Below, one piece after another: positions 47,520 through 58,659 of a stretch of 64,000 bases of DNA. The notes beneath the pieces are model-generated. The model did no database searches, was not told the DNA's origin, and saw only the letters and a program-made list of their open reading frames with translations. The position numbers and the translations under genes were made by a program. Positions within the stretch are counted from its first letter, which is position 1. The number at the start of each line of letters is the position of its first letter. Location of the stretch: contig JAHQIY010000002.1 of NCBI GenBank assembly GCA_019054805.1, positions 868,001-932,000 of the forward strand, written 5' to 3'. Source of the stretch: Brachionus manjavacas. Its lineage: Eukaryota > Rotifera > Eurotatoria > Ploima > Brachionidae.

Positions 47520-47955
47520 TTTGTTGCATGAATAATCAACAACCAAAACCTTTGAAGAGAGGCGAAAAAGAGGTGATTTAATCCAAATGTACAAACTATT
47601 CAAAGGTATGGAAAATATAAATTTAATAAATGGAATTAATTATGCAAAAACAACAACAGGACCAGCTGGTAATTTAAGAAAACATGACAAAAGACTAGTG
47701 AGAGAACTAACCAAGAAGGGTCCTCCATGTTTCAATTTCTTAACTAATAGGGTGGTGGACATATGGAATGGTTTGTCAACAAGAGCTATAAATGCTGTTT
47801 CACTCAATAGTTTCAAGGCAATAATCGACAGAGAAGTTTTTGGTATGGATAAATGCAAAGACTGCTAAGGCTCTTAATGGGCCAGGCGCCATATTGGCGT
47901 TGGTATAGCGATCATTTTTGCTGTACAGCAGTTCACACTACTACTACTACTCATT
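47520..47955 (+). mobile_element. LINE family B, 3' end with (CTA)n tail
   Basis: After a degenerate start, IQMYKLFKGMENINLINGIN, KHDKRLVRELTKKGPPCFNF, then LTNRVVDIWNGLSTRAINAV and SLNSFKAIIDREVFGMDKCK lead to a stop at 47868. The 3' untranslated region ends GTTCACACTACTACTACTAC. It is inserted within or next to the satellite. Confidence 0.8.
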
Positions 47956-48039
47956 ATAAAATTGAAAAAAATATTAAAAATTTCAATGAATAGTTTTAAG
48001 ATAAATTATAATTTAAATAAATTTTAATTTCGTCTCTGC

Positions 48040-48160
48040 CTTTAAGAAGAGAAGAAAACTTATTTTTTAAATATCTTTTTCAAAAATTCCCATTTCGAAT
48101 ACTTTTTGGCGACTTACTCCCGGGAAATCATTCAAATTAAAATTCGGGACTTTTTGAATA
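48040..48160 (+). repeat. Direct repeat 2 of the 125-base pair
   Basis: Second copy of the repeat at 46651-46775, with TTTTTCAAAAATTCCC in place of TTTTTAAAAAATTCCC and a 4-base deletion in the GGGAAGACTTT part. Confidence 0.75.
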
Positions 48161-48210
48161 AATAATAAAAGTTTGTTAATCAGATTTTTATATGTTATTA
48201 AGGTATTTGG

Positions 48211-48295
48211 TATGTTAATAATGCAAGTATGCTAAGATGAATGGGTGTGCTGAAAAGCTTTATAGTATGTTAAAAAATTATAAAGGTATGCTAAA
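48211..48295 (+). repeat. Right array of GTATGCTAA-type motifs
   Basis: GTATGTTAA, GTATGCTAA, GTGTGCTGAA, GTATGTTAAA and GTATGCTAAA, spaced about 15-23 bases, opposite in orientation to the left array at 46187-46260. Confidence 0.6.
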
Positions 48296-48307
48296 ACAAC
48301 AATCCCA

Positions 48308-48490
48308 TAGAGTAAAGAGCAAAAAGGGTTGAAAAAACCCTTGGGCTTTTGAGTGTCAAACAATAATTTATTTTTTATTGTAATAATTTAAAACGATCAT
48401 AAATTTCAATTTTTTCAAAAATAATTGATTTGATTAATGATACCAAAAACAATTTGAATCATGGGTAATAAGTTAGGTCAAAAATTCCGA
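48308..48490 (+). repeat. Single 182-base satellite-type unit
   Basis: GAGCAAAAAGGGTTGAAAAA, CCCTTGGGCTTTTGAG to ATCATGGGTAATAAG is one further unit, slightly diverged (ACGATC, TTTTTTCAAAAAT), in the same orientation as the array. Confidence 0.85.
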
Positions 48491-48568
48491 AAATTAGTTT
48501 TTTTTTTGTTGCAAGAATAAAAAAAAATTGGAAAAGAAATTTAACGAGATTTTTTTTATTTAAAAGTT

Positions 48569-51500
48569 TTAAATTTGGTTTAATTTTTCAAGAAGTAGTT
48601 TGGCTCCTTGGAATTTGGCTTTCGCTTTCAAATCCTGTTCATAACTTTTGATCAATTTTTTAATTCTTGCCTTGTTTTTATCATTACTGGTTTCAATCAA
48701 ACTAATAAGAAATAAAAGAAATATTAAAAAATAAAAAAAAAGTTTATCACACTCCTACTTGACTATTAAAAAACAGCCTCGATTGCACTCTATCCAGCTG
48801 GTAATGTTTTCTACTTTATCATTCTCCATGATTGCCTCAGAAAATGCTTTAGAATGAATTAAAAAATTAATTATTAAATATTTTATAAAAAATATTCTCA
48901 CACAAAAGAGACTTTTGCTCTTTTCCAAGACTAGTGGCTAAGAGTTTTTTTATGATAAAATGAGAAGCGCTTTCTTCAATGCAGTGTTGTTTTTTATCCG
49001 AACCAGTCACTGGTTCATAAGCTTCTTGCAAAATTGTATCAGCCAAACACTTGGTCAAATCATCGCCTTCATTGCCTTGAAAAAATAAAATTTAATCTAA
49101 TTTCAACAAAAAAAAAAGATAGGAAAATTACCTAATTTTTCCAAAAATATGGGTACCAGTATTCCGAAAGATCCATTATAAAGAATTGTATCTTTTTTTT
49201 TCTTTAAATATGCTAGGATAGCAGGCTTGATGAACTCAAAAAGCTCAGATCGTCTAATTTCCGGATCCTTCTTACTGGTCTCAGATGAATCACCTTGCTC
49301 TAAACGGTTAACATAATCTTTGATATAAAATCTGGAGTCTCGTGGTGCGATAACGTATGATATAACTTTACGGCCATAATCATTTTCAATCACTTGATCT
49401 ATTGATCTTAACAACTCGTCCAATATCCCTTTGGATATTAATTTAGTATCATCCACTGAATCCAAAATAGCAAGCAAAGCCATGTGACCGTGTTCTTCCA
49501 GCGCGATTTTGACCACAAATGTTTTCATTGATTTTATTATTTTCTTTCTCTCTTTTGCCGAGCTGTTCCAGATGCATTGCATAGCAACACTGGCACCATC
49601 TCTAGTATGAACCATGTGGATTAATTGCTCACTCAGCAATTCGATCATTTCAGTCTTTTGCTTTTGATCACAATTTTGGAAAAATTCCAAAAATACACGG
49701 TGAATTAGAGAAAACATTAGGATGGTCCTAAAAATAGTTTAGAATATTTATTTTAGAGGGGCGAGGATTAAAAACAAATAAAAAGATATTAAAATACATA
49801 TAAAATTTGATTCACACATAAAATGAATTTATTAAAATTTAAAAATCACATAAATTAATTTTTTTAATCAAAATTTAATCATAAAAAGTTATTTAAAATA
49901 TTAAGTCAATAATTAAAAAAAAATTATTCTCCTTTCTTCATTTTGTTTTAAAACACTCTAACTGTCTAATTACAAAATCCTGAATTTTTTTGGCTATTTT
50001 TTTATTTTTATTTTTTTTCTTCTAGATTTTTATTCAAAGAGAGTTAAGATCTTAAAAATTAATTCGAAAATCAATTAAAAAAGTTAAAAACACTAAAGAA
50101 AAAAATAAATTTTGTGTGTCAATTAACATTTAGAATTCAGAAAAATCTTTGACTAATTAAGTTTTTTATTTGTTTTTAATCACATTTTAGAGTTGGCGTA
50201 ATTCGAAATCTAACTAATTGATTTTAAATTTTATCTCATCAAAATTATCTTTAATAATGAGTTAAATTAATTCAAACTGTGTTCTTTTTTTTTCAAATAT
50301 GATCTGATAAATTTAAAAAAAAATTTTCCTCAAATTTTTACCAGAAATTTTTTATCCTTTATTTATTAAGAGGCAGAGAACATAATTTAAAAAGAATAGG
50401 TGATTTTAGATTTGAGCCAAATAAATTTAAATTTTATTAATTACTTGTCAGCACAAGTGGTCAATATATCTTTTATATTGTTCAAAATGGTCTCTTTTGA
50501 GTACTGTTGAATCTCGAGTACTTCTTTCAAAGATTTGCACTTTTGATTCTTATTTTTTAAATAAAATTAATATTATTTTTAAAATGATTTGATTATTGAT
50601 CTACTAAATTTATGATGATCAATTGAGTAAAAAAAATTTTACAAATCGAAGTAATGACTTACATGGAGCAAAGCGAATGTGGGGTCGTAGAACTCCATTA
50701 GCATTTGATTGCGCTGAGTATGGCTGGCATATTCATTGAATAATGATTCAACAATTTGACAGGCGAACTTAAAAAAAATAAAGTTTTTGTGAAAAAAAAA
50801 TTTTAAAAATTTGTCTACACTGTGTTTGATGAGTTTAGTAACGCGACCAGAGAATGCGTTAACAATGGCTCCTTTTTGTTCTTTGGTTCCATATGTAAGG
50901 ATTTTTTTGAGCAGAAATCGTGCATATTTTTCTTTTGCCATTTCAACAAACTCATCCTTAAGCTCTTCGAAAACACCTTCTCTGTGCTTTTCAGTGCCAT
51001 ATTGAACTAAGCATTCAATAACACGCACTGTGTCATGTGCAAATGAAAGCTGAAAAAATTTTATTTAGAAAAAAAAATTAAATTTTAATAAAAAAAATCA
51101 ACTTGTTTAATGCGACCCTTGACTTGTTCAAATAAAGAGGAGCAAAGTTTTTTTTTTGTCTCTTCGGTTGTCTCTGATTTACGCAGAGTTTCCCAAATTT
51201 TCTTCATATTAATTGTAATTTCATAGTTGTCTGCTAGTTTTTTTTGTTTACGCTTTTTGAAAAGTTCTTTTTTTTCTGCCGGGGTCGAAGCGACTATTTT
51301 TTTAGTTTGGTCTTTGTTGAATTTTGGCCCTTTTCCGTTCTTAAATTTGGCTTTTTCGCCAATTGAACCCTTAGATTTGATTGTTTTGTTTAATTTTGTT
51401 TTTCTATTCTCTTTGTCTTCGGATATTTCTGCCAGAGATTTTTTGTCATTGACAGTAGGTTTTTTTTTAATTTTTTCCTCTTTAGTCACCAAATTTTCTT

Positions 51501-51654
51501 TTTTTATCACTTTTTTGTCGCTGCTATCGTTATTTTCTGAATTTTTACGCTTTTTGCCTGTCAATTGTTCATATTTGTTTTGTTTTTTAGTTTGGATGGT
51601 TTTATTCTTGTCCGATCGGACCACATTTTCGCCATTTTTTACCAATTTAGCCAT
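48569..51654 (-). CDS. PUM3: PUM3 (Puf-A/Puf6), nucleolar pumilio-family protein
   Basis: Eight exons on the minus strand. The basic N-terminal third (MAKLVKNGENVVRSDKNKTI, many Lys) leads into KKRKQKKLADNYEITINMKK and IWETLRKSETTEETKKKL. Puf-type repeats follow: LSFAHDTVRVIECLVQYGTE, YARFLLKKILTYGTKEQKGA, FACQIVESLFNEYASHTQRN and MVHTRDGASVAMQCIWNSSA. The CPL region has DYGRKVISYVIAPRDSRFYI and ESASHFIIKKLLATSL. It ends FQGAKLLLEKLNQI at 48569. About 650 residues, like human PUM3. The family binds structured RNA/DNA without sequence preference and acts in nucleolar pre-rRNA processing. One intron (about 50450-49733) is unusually long at roughly 720 bases. Confidence 0.95.
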
Positions 51655-52223
51655 TTCTAAAAAATAATGAGTTGAAATCAGGTAGAAACGTGAATTTAAA
51701 AAATAAAATAAAATTTAGATTAGAAAAAAATACATGTGTTTTAGAATTATTTTATTTTAAATGCAAAAACTTATGATTTCCATACAGCTTGGTATTTTTT
51801 ATAAAATTGCAAATAAAACTAAATTTTTTTATAGTTTTTTCAATCCGATTTTGAAGTGAATTTTGCCAAAGGCTATAGAAGAATATTTTTTCATTGTAAA
51901 TAATTTTTTTTTTCGCAGAAAGAAAGCTACCATAGCGAAACTACATTTAGTCTCGCTCCTCAGGTCTCCTGCTGTGGCTTTTTATTATTATTTCTTAAAT
52001 CAAAATGTGACATTTTTCAACAGCGCCAAAAGAAAAAAATATTAAAAAAGTAAAGTTCAAGAAATTCAAAACTTTAGTGCTATCTGAATTTCACATTTTT
52101 TACTCAAAATTCGTAATCTACGCCCTCATAACCCTAAAAAATAATTTTTCTGAAGGGGGCAAAACAAAATTTTTTACACTCGGGGTTCCAAAAATAGCAA
52201 ACCCTTTAAAAAGTTGTTGTTCT
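51655..52223. other. PUM3 upstream spacer with a LINE A tail
   Basis: 51920-51998 (GCTACCATAGCG...CTCAGGTCTCCTGCTGTGGC, then TTTTTATTATTATT) matches the family A 3' end at 30140-30205. Nothing else recognised. Confidence 0.45.
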
Positions 52224-52866
52224 TTAAGACTCAAAATCTCAAAGATAAAACTTAAAAATACTAAAAAAGTATATATATTCTGAAAGAGCATAAAATTTTC
52301 TACAAGCTAATGTAATTTAGAAGAAAAAAAAAAGGGTTACTTATATCGGGTTCAACGTCTATTTCCATATGATCATCTTCATTTTCTTCCTCTTCAATTA
52401 ATTTTTTTTGGCCGAAAACTCCAAGGTTACTAACACGAGATTGATTATATTTTGATTTTTTAGGCATTTTTCACTAAATTTTATCTATACTTAGATAAGT
52501 TTTTAGTAAAATTTAGAAAAAAAAATATCAATAGAATATTAATATACAAATTTGTTAATATCACATGATTTGAAGACATTTTAAAAAAAAATAAAGAAAT
52601 AAAATAAAAAAGTAAAACCATAGAATTAAATAAATAAATTGTCTAGATTTAAGAAAAAAAAATATCGGGTCATAATTGATCCTTCGGAGGAGATACGATT
52701 TAAACCAGAAAAAACACATTTTTTTCCTTTTTTTAGCCGACAAAAACCGCCGAACCCTTTTTTTTTTCTTCTAAATTACATTAGCATGTAGAAAATTTTA
52801 TGCTCTTTCAGAATATATATACTTTTTTAGTATTTTTAAGTTTTATCTTTGAGATTTTGAGTCTTT
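52224..52866. repeat. Inverted repeat pair (about 115-base arms) around a small exon
   Basis: The left arm 52224-52339 and right arm 52753-52866 are nearly perfect reverse complements, from AAGACTCAAAATCTCAAAG through TGAAAGAGCATAAAATTTTC to the poly-A/GGGTT end. The loop of about 413 bases holds the exon at 52341-52467. Confidence 0.8.
52341..52467 (-). CDS. Possible first exon, unidentified
   Basis: Minus strand: ATG at 52467 opens MPKKSKYNQSRVSNLGVFGQ, KKLIEEEENEDDHMEIDVEP and DI, then a good donor (A|GTAAC) at 52340. Codon use and the absence of stops look real. I found no continuing exon downstream on the minus strand before PUM3. The donor lies exactly at the edge of the inverted repeat, so the gene may have been cut by that rearrangement, or this may be the start of a transposon protein. 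Confidence 0.4.
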
Positions 52867-52949
52867 AAAAAGCCATATGAGAAAAACACATAAAAGATAA
52901 CATTATTTTTTTAAATATTTTTTTGGCAACCTATACGTGAACAAAATTT

Positions 52950-53215
52950 TAAGTGAACAGATTGTTAACCGAACCTGAGAACAGGAATCGTTCACCTAAT
53001 GTGTGAACAAACGATCTAATAGAGCCCAATTTGGTAGATGCTATTTAACAAGCCATCAATAACAATTTGATTCCAATTGTTCATTTATGTATGGATTCTG
53101 GTAAATTTGGCGATTATTCCAAATAGTAAAACTGGCCGAAGAGGTACTCTGGAAATTGATTCACTTGCTATGGCTCAATCACCACATCCAATTCTTCAAT
53201 AGTTTATATAAATTA
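52950..53215 (+). mobile_element. DNA-transposon fragment
   Basis: GAACCTGAGAACAGGAATCG, TTCACCTAATGTGTGAAC matches the inverted ends at 14321-14393 and 15019-15090. It is followed by a readable piece, IIPNSKTGRRGTLEIDSLAM, AQSPHPILQ, and a stop at about 53203. The protein family is unknown to me. Confidence 0.4.
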
Positions 53216-53556
53216 AAAAAATAAAAACAATTGATAAATAAAAATCCCTTTAAAAATTTGATATATTCATTCATGAATATGCCAATTGGCGGTATGAAAC
53301 AAATAAATAATATTATTTAATAGATTTTTTATTTATTTCATTTAGTACCAATTCTGGCGATGTATCAAAATTAAGAAATGTATAATTAAAATGTAACACA
53401 AAATAATGATACAAATTAGAAATAAAAACGAAATATAAATTTTTAGATTATATTTAGAATTTTTGTTTAAAAACTTGTATATATGAAGTCTATACTTTAT
53501 TTGACAAATATTTGTTGGCAAGCATCGTCAAAAAAAATATCCCATTTATGTTGGGC

Positions 53557-53626
53557 GAATTTTCAGATAAGTATTCATACCTTAATAGACTGAATTTTCA
53601 GATAAGTATTCATACCTTAATAGACT
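53557..53626 (+). repeat. Perfect 35-base tandem duplication
   Basis: GAATTTTCAGATAAGTATTC ATACCTTAATAGACT occurs twice without a mismatch (53557-53591 and 53592-53626), probably a recent slippage event. Confidence 0.9.
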
Positions 53627-53629
53627 AAC

Positions 53630-54189
53630 AAAATCTATGAATGCACCAAGGATAACGAAGTTAATTCATTTTAAAAGAATATTTTTTCTTAATAGCTAGA
53701 ATGTCTTCTAGAATTTTCAAAAAAAATAGATTAAGGAATTATTTATTACTTGACATAGTTTTTTCAAGAATTTTTATTTTATCTTTTTTAACTTTTCAAA
53801 TAAAAAGTAAAAATTTTTGTTCTATTTGTAATGAAATTCATAACGCCATTAAAAGCCAGCTCAGTAGATGGCATTCTAGAATAGCTATGCCAAAATCTAG
53901 ATCTCTTTTCATCATTTCTTGCATGCTTTTGAACATTTGAAAATCATGTAAATTTTCATTTAAAAAAATCGCTAGCACAGTTGTGAATATTTATTTGGTT
54001 GTATTAAAAATGAGTTTAGTAGCTTGTGAATGAATGATTTAAAAGTGAAATTTAAAGTATAAATGAATATAAAGATATAATTGGAATTTTTTAAGCCAAA
54101 TAAATAGTCACATGAAAAATCAAATGATCATAAAAAAAGTACATAAAAAAATTATTAAAAAATTTAACTTCATTTTTTAAAAAACAAAA
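53630..54189. other. Upstream spacer of the phosphatase gene
   Basis: AT-rich. The open frame at 53701-53940 has no coding character. The region should contain the phosphatase promoter, but no motif stands out. Confidence 0.4.
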
Positions 54190-55888
54190 ATGATTTATTG
54201 GAATTTTTTATTTTCGTTAGTTATTTTTTCAAGCTTATCAGATGGTTATTTGAATTTAAGAGAAACCGAGTTTTTAAATGAAGCGTATTACCAACCGGAA
54301 CAAGTCCATTTATCCTACGGAGGTATTAAATAAAATATTAAAACAAAATATTCAATTCTTATGTAATTACAGCGAGACCAGATCAGATGGTTGTTACCTG
54401 GGTAACTATGAGTCCAGTGACTGAAAGTGTAGTAGAATATGGAATTGATAAAATTGATTCAAGTGTTTCCGGAACTTCTAACATTTTTGTTGATGGCGGA
54501 TTTTTGAGACGCAATATGACTGTACATCGAGTTGTCTTGGAAAAACTTCACTCTGGAAAAACTTACAGTATTTTTTTTAAAATAATTTTTAATAAAAAAA
54601 TTTCTTGTTTATCCATTTAACTTTAGAGTACCACTGTGGATCACCAAATCATGGATGGTCAGACATATTCTATTTTACTGCAATGCCCGAAGGTACCAAA
54701 TGGTCTCCAAGATTTGCAATATTTGGCGATTTGGGAAATGAAAACGCTCAGTCTCTACCAAGATTACAAAGCGAAACAATGCTAGGTTTTTATGACGCAA
54801 TTTTGCATGTTGGTGACTTTGCCTATGACATGGCCACTGTATAATTTTAGTCCTTTTTAAATTTAAATCTTATCGAAATTTATGAAGGACAATGCTCGAG
54901 TAGGTGATGCTTTTTTGAATCAAATTCAACCTATTGCTGCTTATGTTCCGTATATGACGTGTCCAGGAAATCACGAATGGCATTATAATTTTTCGAATTA
55001 CGTGAACAAATTTAGCATGCCAAACGGTGATGGTACAAAATTTGGAGGAGACAACAATCTTTTTTATAGCATTAATATCGGTCCTGTTCATTTAATTTCG
55101 TTTAGCACGGAATTTTATTACTTTATTAACTATGGTCTTAAGCAAATAGTTAATCAATATAAATGGATAGAGGAAGATCTAAAAGTATGCTTGAAACTTT
55201 AAAGATTTAAAATCAATTTTTTCTCAAGATCGCCAATTTGCCAGAGAACAGAGCTTTGCGACCATGTAATTTATGAATTAATATAGAATTTTTTTTATTT
55301 TGCGATCACTTAGGGATAATTACTATGGGCCATAGACCAATGTATTGCACAAATGCAGATAAAGATGATTGCACAAAATTTGATGACCGAGTCAGGAATG
55401 GAATGCCTTTTGTTAAGACTTTTGGTTTGGAAGAATTGTTCTATAAAAATGGCGTAGATGGTAGCTTATTATTGATGAATTTAATTAAAATATATTAATT
55501 ATTTGTGAAGTTGAATTATGGGCCCATGAACATTCGTATGAACGGCTCTGGCCTATTTTCAATTACAAAGTTCTAAATGGAAGTTATGAAAAACCTTATA
55601 CTAACCCAAAAGCTCCGATTCACATAGTCACTGGAAGTGCTGGATGCAAAGAATACCATGACGGTTTTGGTCCTCAAAAAGACTTTTGTGCATTCAGAGC
55701 AAATGATTACGGCTATACCAGAATGCAGGCTTTTAATAATACTCATTTGTATTTTGAGCAAGTTTCTGATGAAAAAGTAATTTTGTTTAAATTTAATATC
55801 TAAATAAACAAATTTATTTTGTTTCTAGGATGGAAAAGTGATTGACAGTTTCTGGATTATAAAAGATAATCATGCTTCTTACATATAA
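54190..55888 (+). CDS. ACP7: Purple acid phosphatase (metallophosphoesterase), secreted
   Basis: Eight exons with introns of 43-60 bases, about 450 residues. Signal peptide MIYWNFLFSLVIFSSLSDG. An N-terminal fibronectin-like domain holds PEQVHLSYG|ARPDQMVVTWVT. The catalytic domain has the five metal-binding blocks in order: FGDLG, GDFAYD, GNHEWHY, ITMGHRPMYC and AHEHSYERLWP. These bind a two-metal Fe/Zn-type centre. The C-terminal part has IVTGSAGCKEYHDGF and ends VIDSFWIIKDNHASYI at 55888. This is the animal long-form (ACP7-type) acid phosphatase, which cleaves phosphomonoesters in lysosomal or extracellular space. All ligands are intact and the gene looks functional. Confidence 0.95.
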
Positions 55889-57847
55889 ATCAAATTTTTA
55901 ATCTTATTTTTCTTTTAAAAATTTAAAAAAATTAAAAATAATTTATGTTGTAAAATTAAAAAACTTTTTTTTGACTTAACGTTTGATAAATAAAAATAGT
56001 TATTTATTATTAAATCTTGAATATTTAAATTGATTCTTCTATCTTTATATAAAAAAATATTTCAATATTATCAAATAATGCTATAAAAAATCATTTAATA
56101 GAATGTATTAATTATGAAATTTTAGACTTGAATTTTTGGTCGTTTGAAAATATTTTTATCTAAAGAAATTCAAATTTTATTCAATTTAAATTTAAAGCTC
56201 ATTCGAAAAAATATTTTTAAATTAAAAATATCTAAATTTTATTATTTTATAATGAAATTTTATGTGTTATCTTTCATTAATTGTAATAGACTACTAAATA
56301 CGTGCAAAACAATGGCAATATTTCAGTACTATTAAAGTAATCAATGACTTTAAATTGGCAGTCAATTTCAGAATGTAAAATAATTTAACAATTTTTTGTT
56401 ACGCCTTTGTGAATACAATTGAATTAATTTTTAGATTGTCTTATTGTTAGCTTCAAAAAAGTTTTTCTCTATTCATCATGCAAAAAATCCAGAACTGGAA
56501 CCGTATAAATTTCATTTGTCTTTGATTCTGACTGATCGATTGGCGGTGTTTTTATTTGACTCAGTTTAATTTAAAAAAAATTTAAAAAATAAGAAAAAAT
56601 CAAAAAAAATTATAGAAATCAAAAAAATATTTATTTTTTATTGTAAATTTGTATATCAAAAAATCTAGATAATTTTTATTTGTTTTTTAAAATTAATTTA
56701 AATAAAAGTAATTTCTATTTACCAAAGTTGTTGATCATGTGTGATGATCAGGGTCAAATGATATTTTTGCCATGCCAGGGAGTTATTGTGGAGGCCTAGA
56801 AAGTCAAAGTTCATACTAGGATTTTTTGGAAAAAATAAAATAATAGTCATGGATTCAGACTATTGAAAAAAAAATAAAAAAAAGTCCGGACTTCGACTTA
56901 TAAACAACTCTGAAAAAATCTTTTTCAGAAAATATTGATACGAATTCCACAAACCGGTTCAAAATCAAATAACAGAATATTAGAAAAATTTTTATTTTCA
57001 GAATTTAATTTTTAATAATAGTTTTATTGAAAAAAAATTGAAATTAATAAAGTTAAAAAATTTGAGCTTTCAAAAATCTTCTTATTTATTCCTCTATTAT
57101 AACCGGTTTCATCCGGTTTCTAAATCGAACCAGTTCTTAAAGAAAAGTTTTATTAAAGAAAATTTTAAAGAAAATTTTCGAAAGCTGCCTTGTTCACAGA
57201 AGACAGCTAATATTTATTGTAGCAAATATATTGCCGGGAAGCATTTACGTTCAATCTTTAAATTTGTTTAAATGCATAAATGATGGAATACTTCTGACAG
57301 TCTGTTCATTTTAAAAATAATTAATAAAATGAATACCTCTAATTTTAGTCAAAATTTAAATTATTTTAAAAATAGCCGGTAAGTGTAAAATACAAGTTTT
57401 AAATAAGTTGTAGATTACCGTAAATACTTTCTATCCTTTTAGCGGTAAAAAATTTAAGAGTTAAAAAATTATTTAAAAATATTACTCTCTACAGAATCGA
57501 AAAAGTCGGATACTTCATTAATAATATAATCGAATTAGTTTTCGAAAATCAAATTTACTTTTTCTCTATTATTTATTAGTCTTCTATATCAAAGAAAATT
57601 TATATTTTTGAAATAAGCATCAAAATTTATCAAAATTAATTTTTTTCAGTGTAAAAAATAGGCAACTACCATAATGAGATTAAATTTAGCCGTGTTCTGC
57701 TGTAGTCTATATTATTTTTAGTATTAAAAATTTAGAATGCTAATATTGAAGTTTTATTTAATAATAAAAACATTATTTTTTTTTTTAAATTAACTTGAAC
57801 AATAAAAATATTTCCTTTTTTTAAAGAATTCAATTTGAACTTTATTA
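55889..57847. other. AT-rich spacer
   Basis: 57660-57718 (ACTACCATAATGAGA...CTGCTGTAGTC) weakly resembles the LINE A 3' end. An AAGTCCGGACTT palindrome lies at 56885. No gene seen. Confidence 0.4.
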
Positions 57848-57930
57848 AACTTCGAATCATGAGAATTTTCTTGATTATTCTTTCTTTCAATCCAGAGTCA
57901 TCATCCTTATGGTATTCAAATCTTTCAACA
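57848..57930 (-). CDS. Possible isolated exon, unidentified
   Basis: After an acceptor-like AAATTTTTAG, the minus strand reads VERFEYHKDDDSGLKERIIK, KILMIRSLIK, with a weak donor. The charged, heptad-like composition looks coding, but neighbouring exons were not found. Confidence 0.25.
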
Positions 57931-58457
57931 CTAAAAATTTTTTTCCTCAGTAAAATCATTTAAAAATCTGAAAGCAATTAATATTTATATTTATAAATAA
58001 TTTATTAATTTAATATTTTTTATAAAGAATTTTTATTAATTAAAATTATGTTGTCAGACTTTTTTTAATTAAAATTTCATCAGAAAAATAAAAATTCGCT
58101 AGTCGATAAATATGTTTTTTGTCAGTGAAAAATTTTAAGCCTAGAAAGTAACCATGTTCATTTGGATTGTTAAATAATAGTGTGTTAAAAAATACTGAAA
58201 AAAAACTACGAATTAGAAATTAAAATATTTTTAAATTAACATTTAATGTAAAAATAGTGAAATTTCCGAAAAATAGCTCAATTCACTTAAATTCACTTTT
58301 CAAATGTAAAATTGACTGATTGAAACTAAATTAAAAATAAGATAATCTATTTTCAAGTGGCTTTTTAGATTTCCATTATTATAATTGCTAATTTTTGAGG
58401 AATTACATTCTAGTAGGCAAATAATTTTTGTCTAAAATAAAAACTATATTTTTTAGT

Positions 58458-58644
58458 TTATCGATTTAGATAAATGCTTTGATCTTTCAGAGCTGAGATA
58501 GAAAGTGCAATCTGGCGCAAAATATCTTCCTTTAAATCTTCATCACGAACATGTAAAATCAGATTTAAGTAAAATAAAATGCTAGCAAATCTTTGTTTTG
58601 GATCTAGATTTATTGAATAAAACATGGAACAATGAACAATAGGG
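58458..58644 (-). CDS. Possible terminal exon, unidentified
   Basis: After TTTCATAG the minus strand is open for about 61 codons: CSMFYSINLDPKQRFASILF, YLNLILHVRDEDLKEDILRQ, IALSISALKDQSIYLNR, stop. Helical, amphipathic character suggests a real C-terminus, but no upstream exon could be joined to it. Confidence 0.3.
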
Positions 58645-58659
58645 CTATGAAACACAGTT

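Noticed and set aside
46651-48160. Direct repeats as LTRs of a retrotransposon
   Set aside because: The repeats are only about 125 bases, lack TG...CA ends, and the interior has no gag-pol, primer site or polypurine tract.
51227-51667. 146-codon plus-strand open frame
   Set aside because: Antisense of the lysine-rich first exon of PUM3; the Phe/Leu/Ser richness follows from Lys/Glu codons read backwards.
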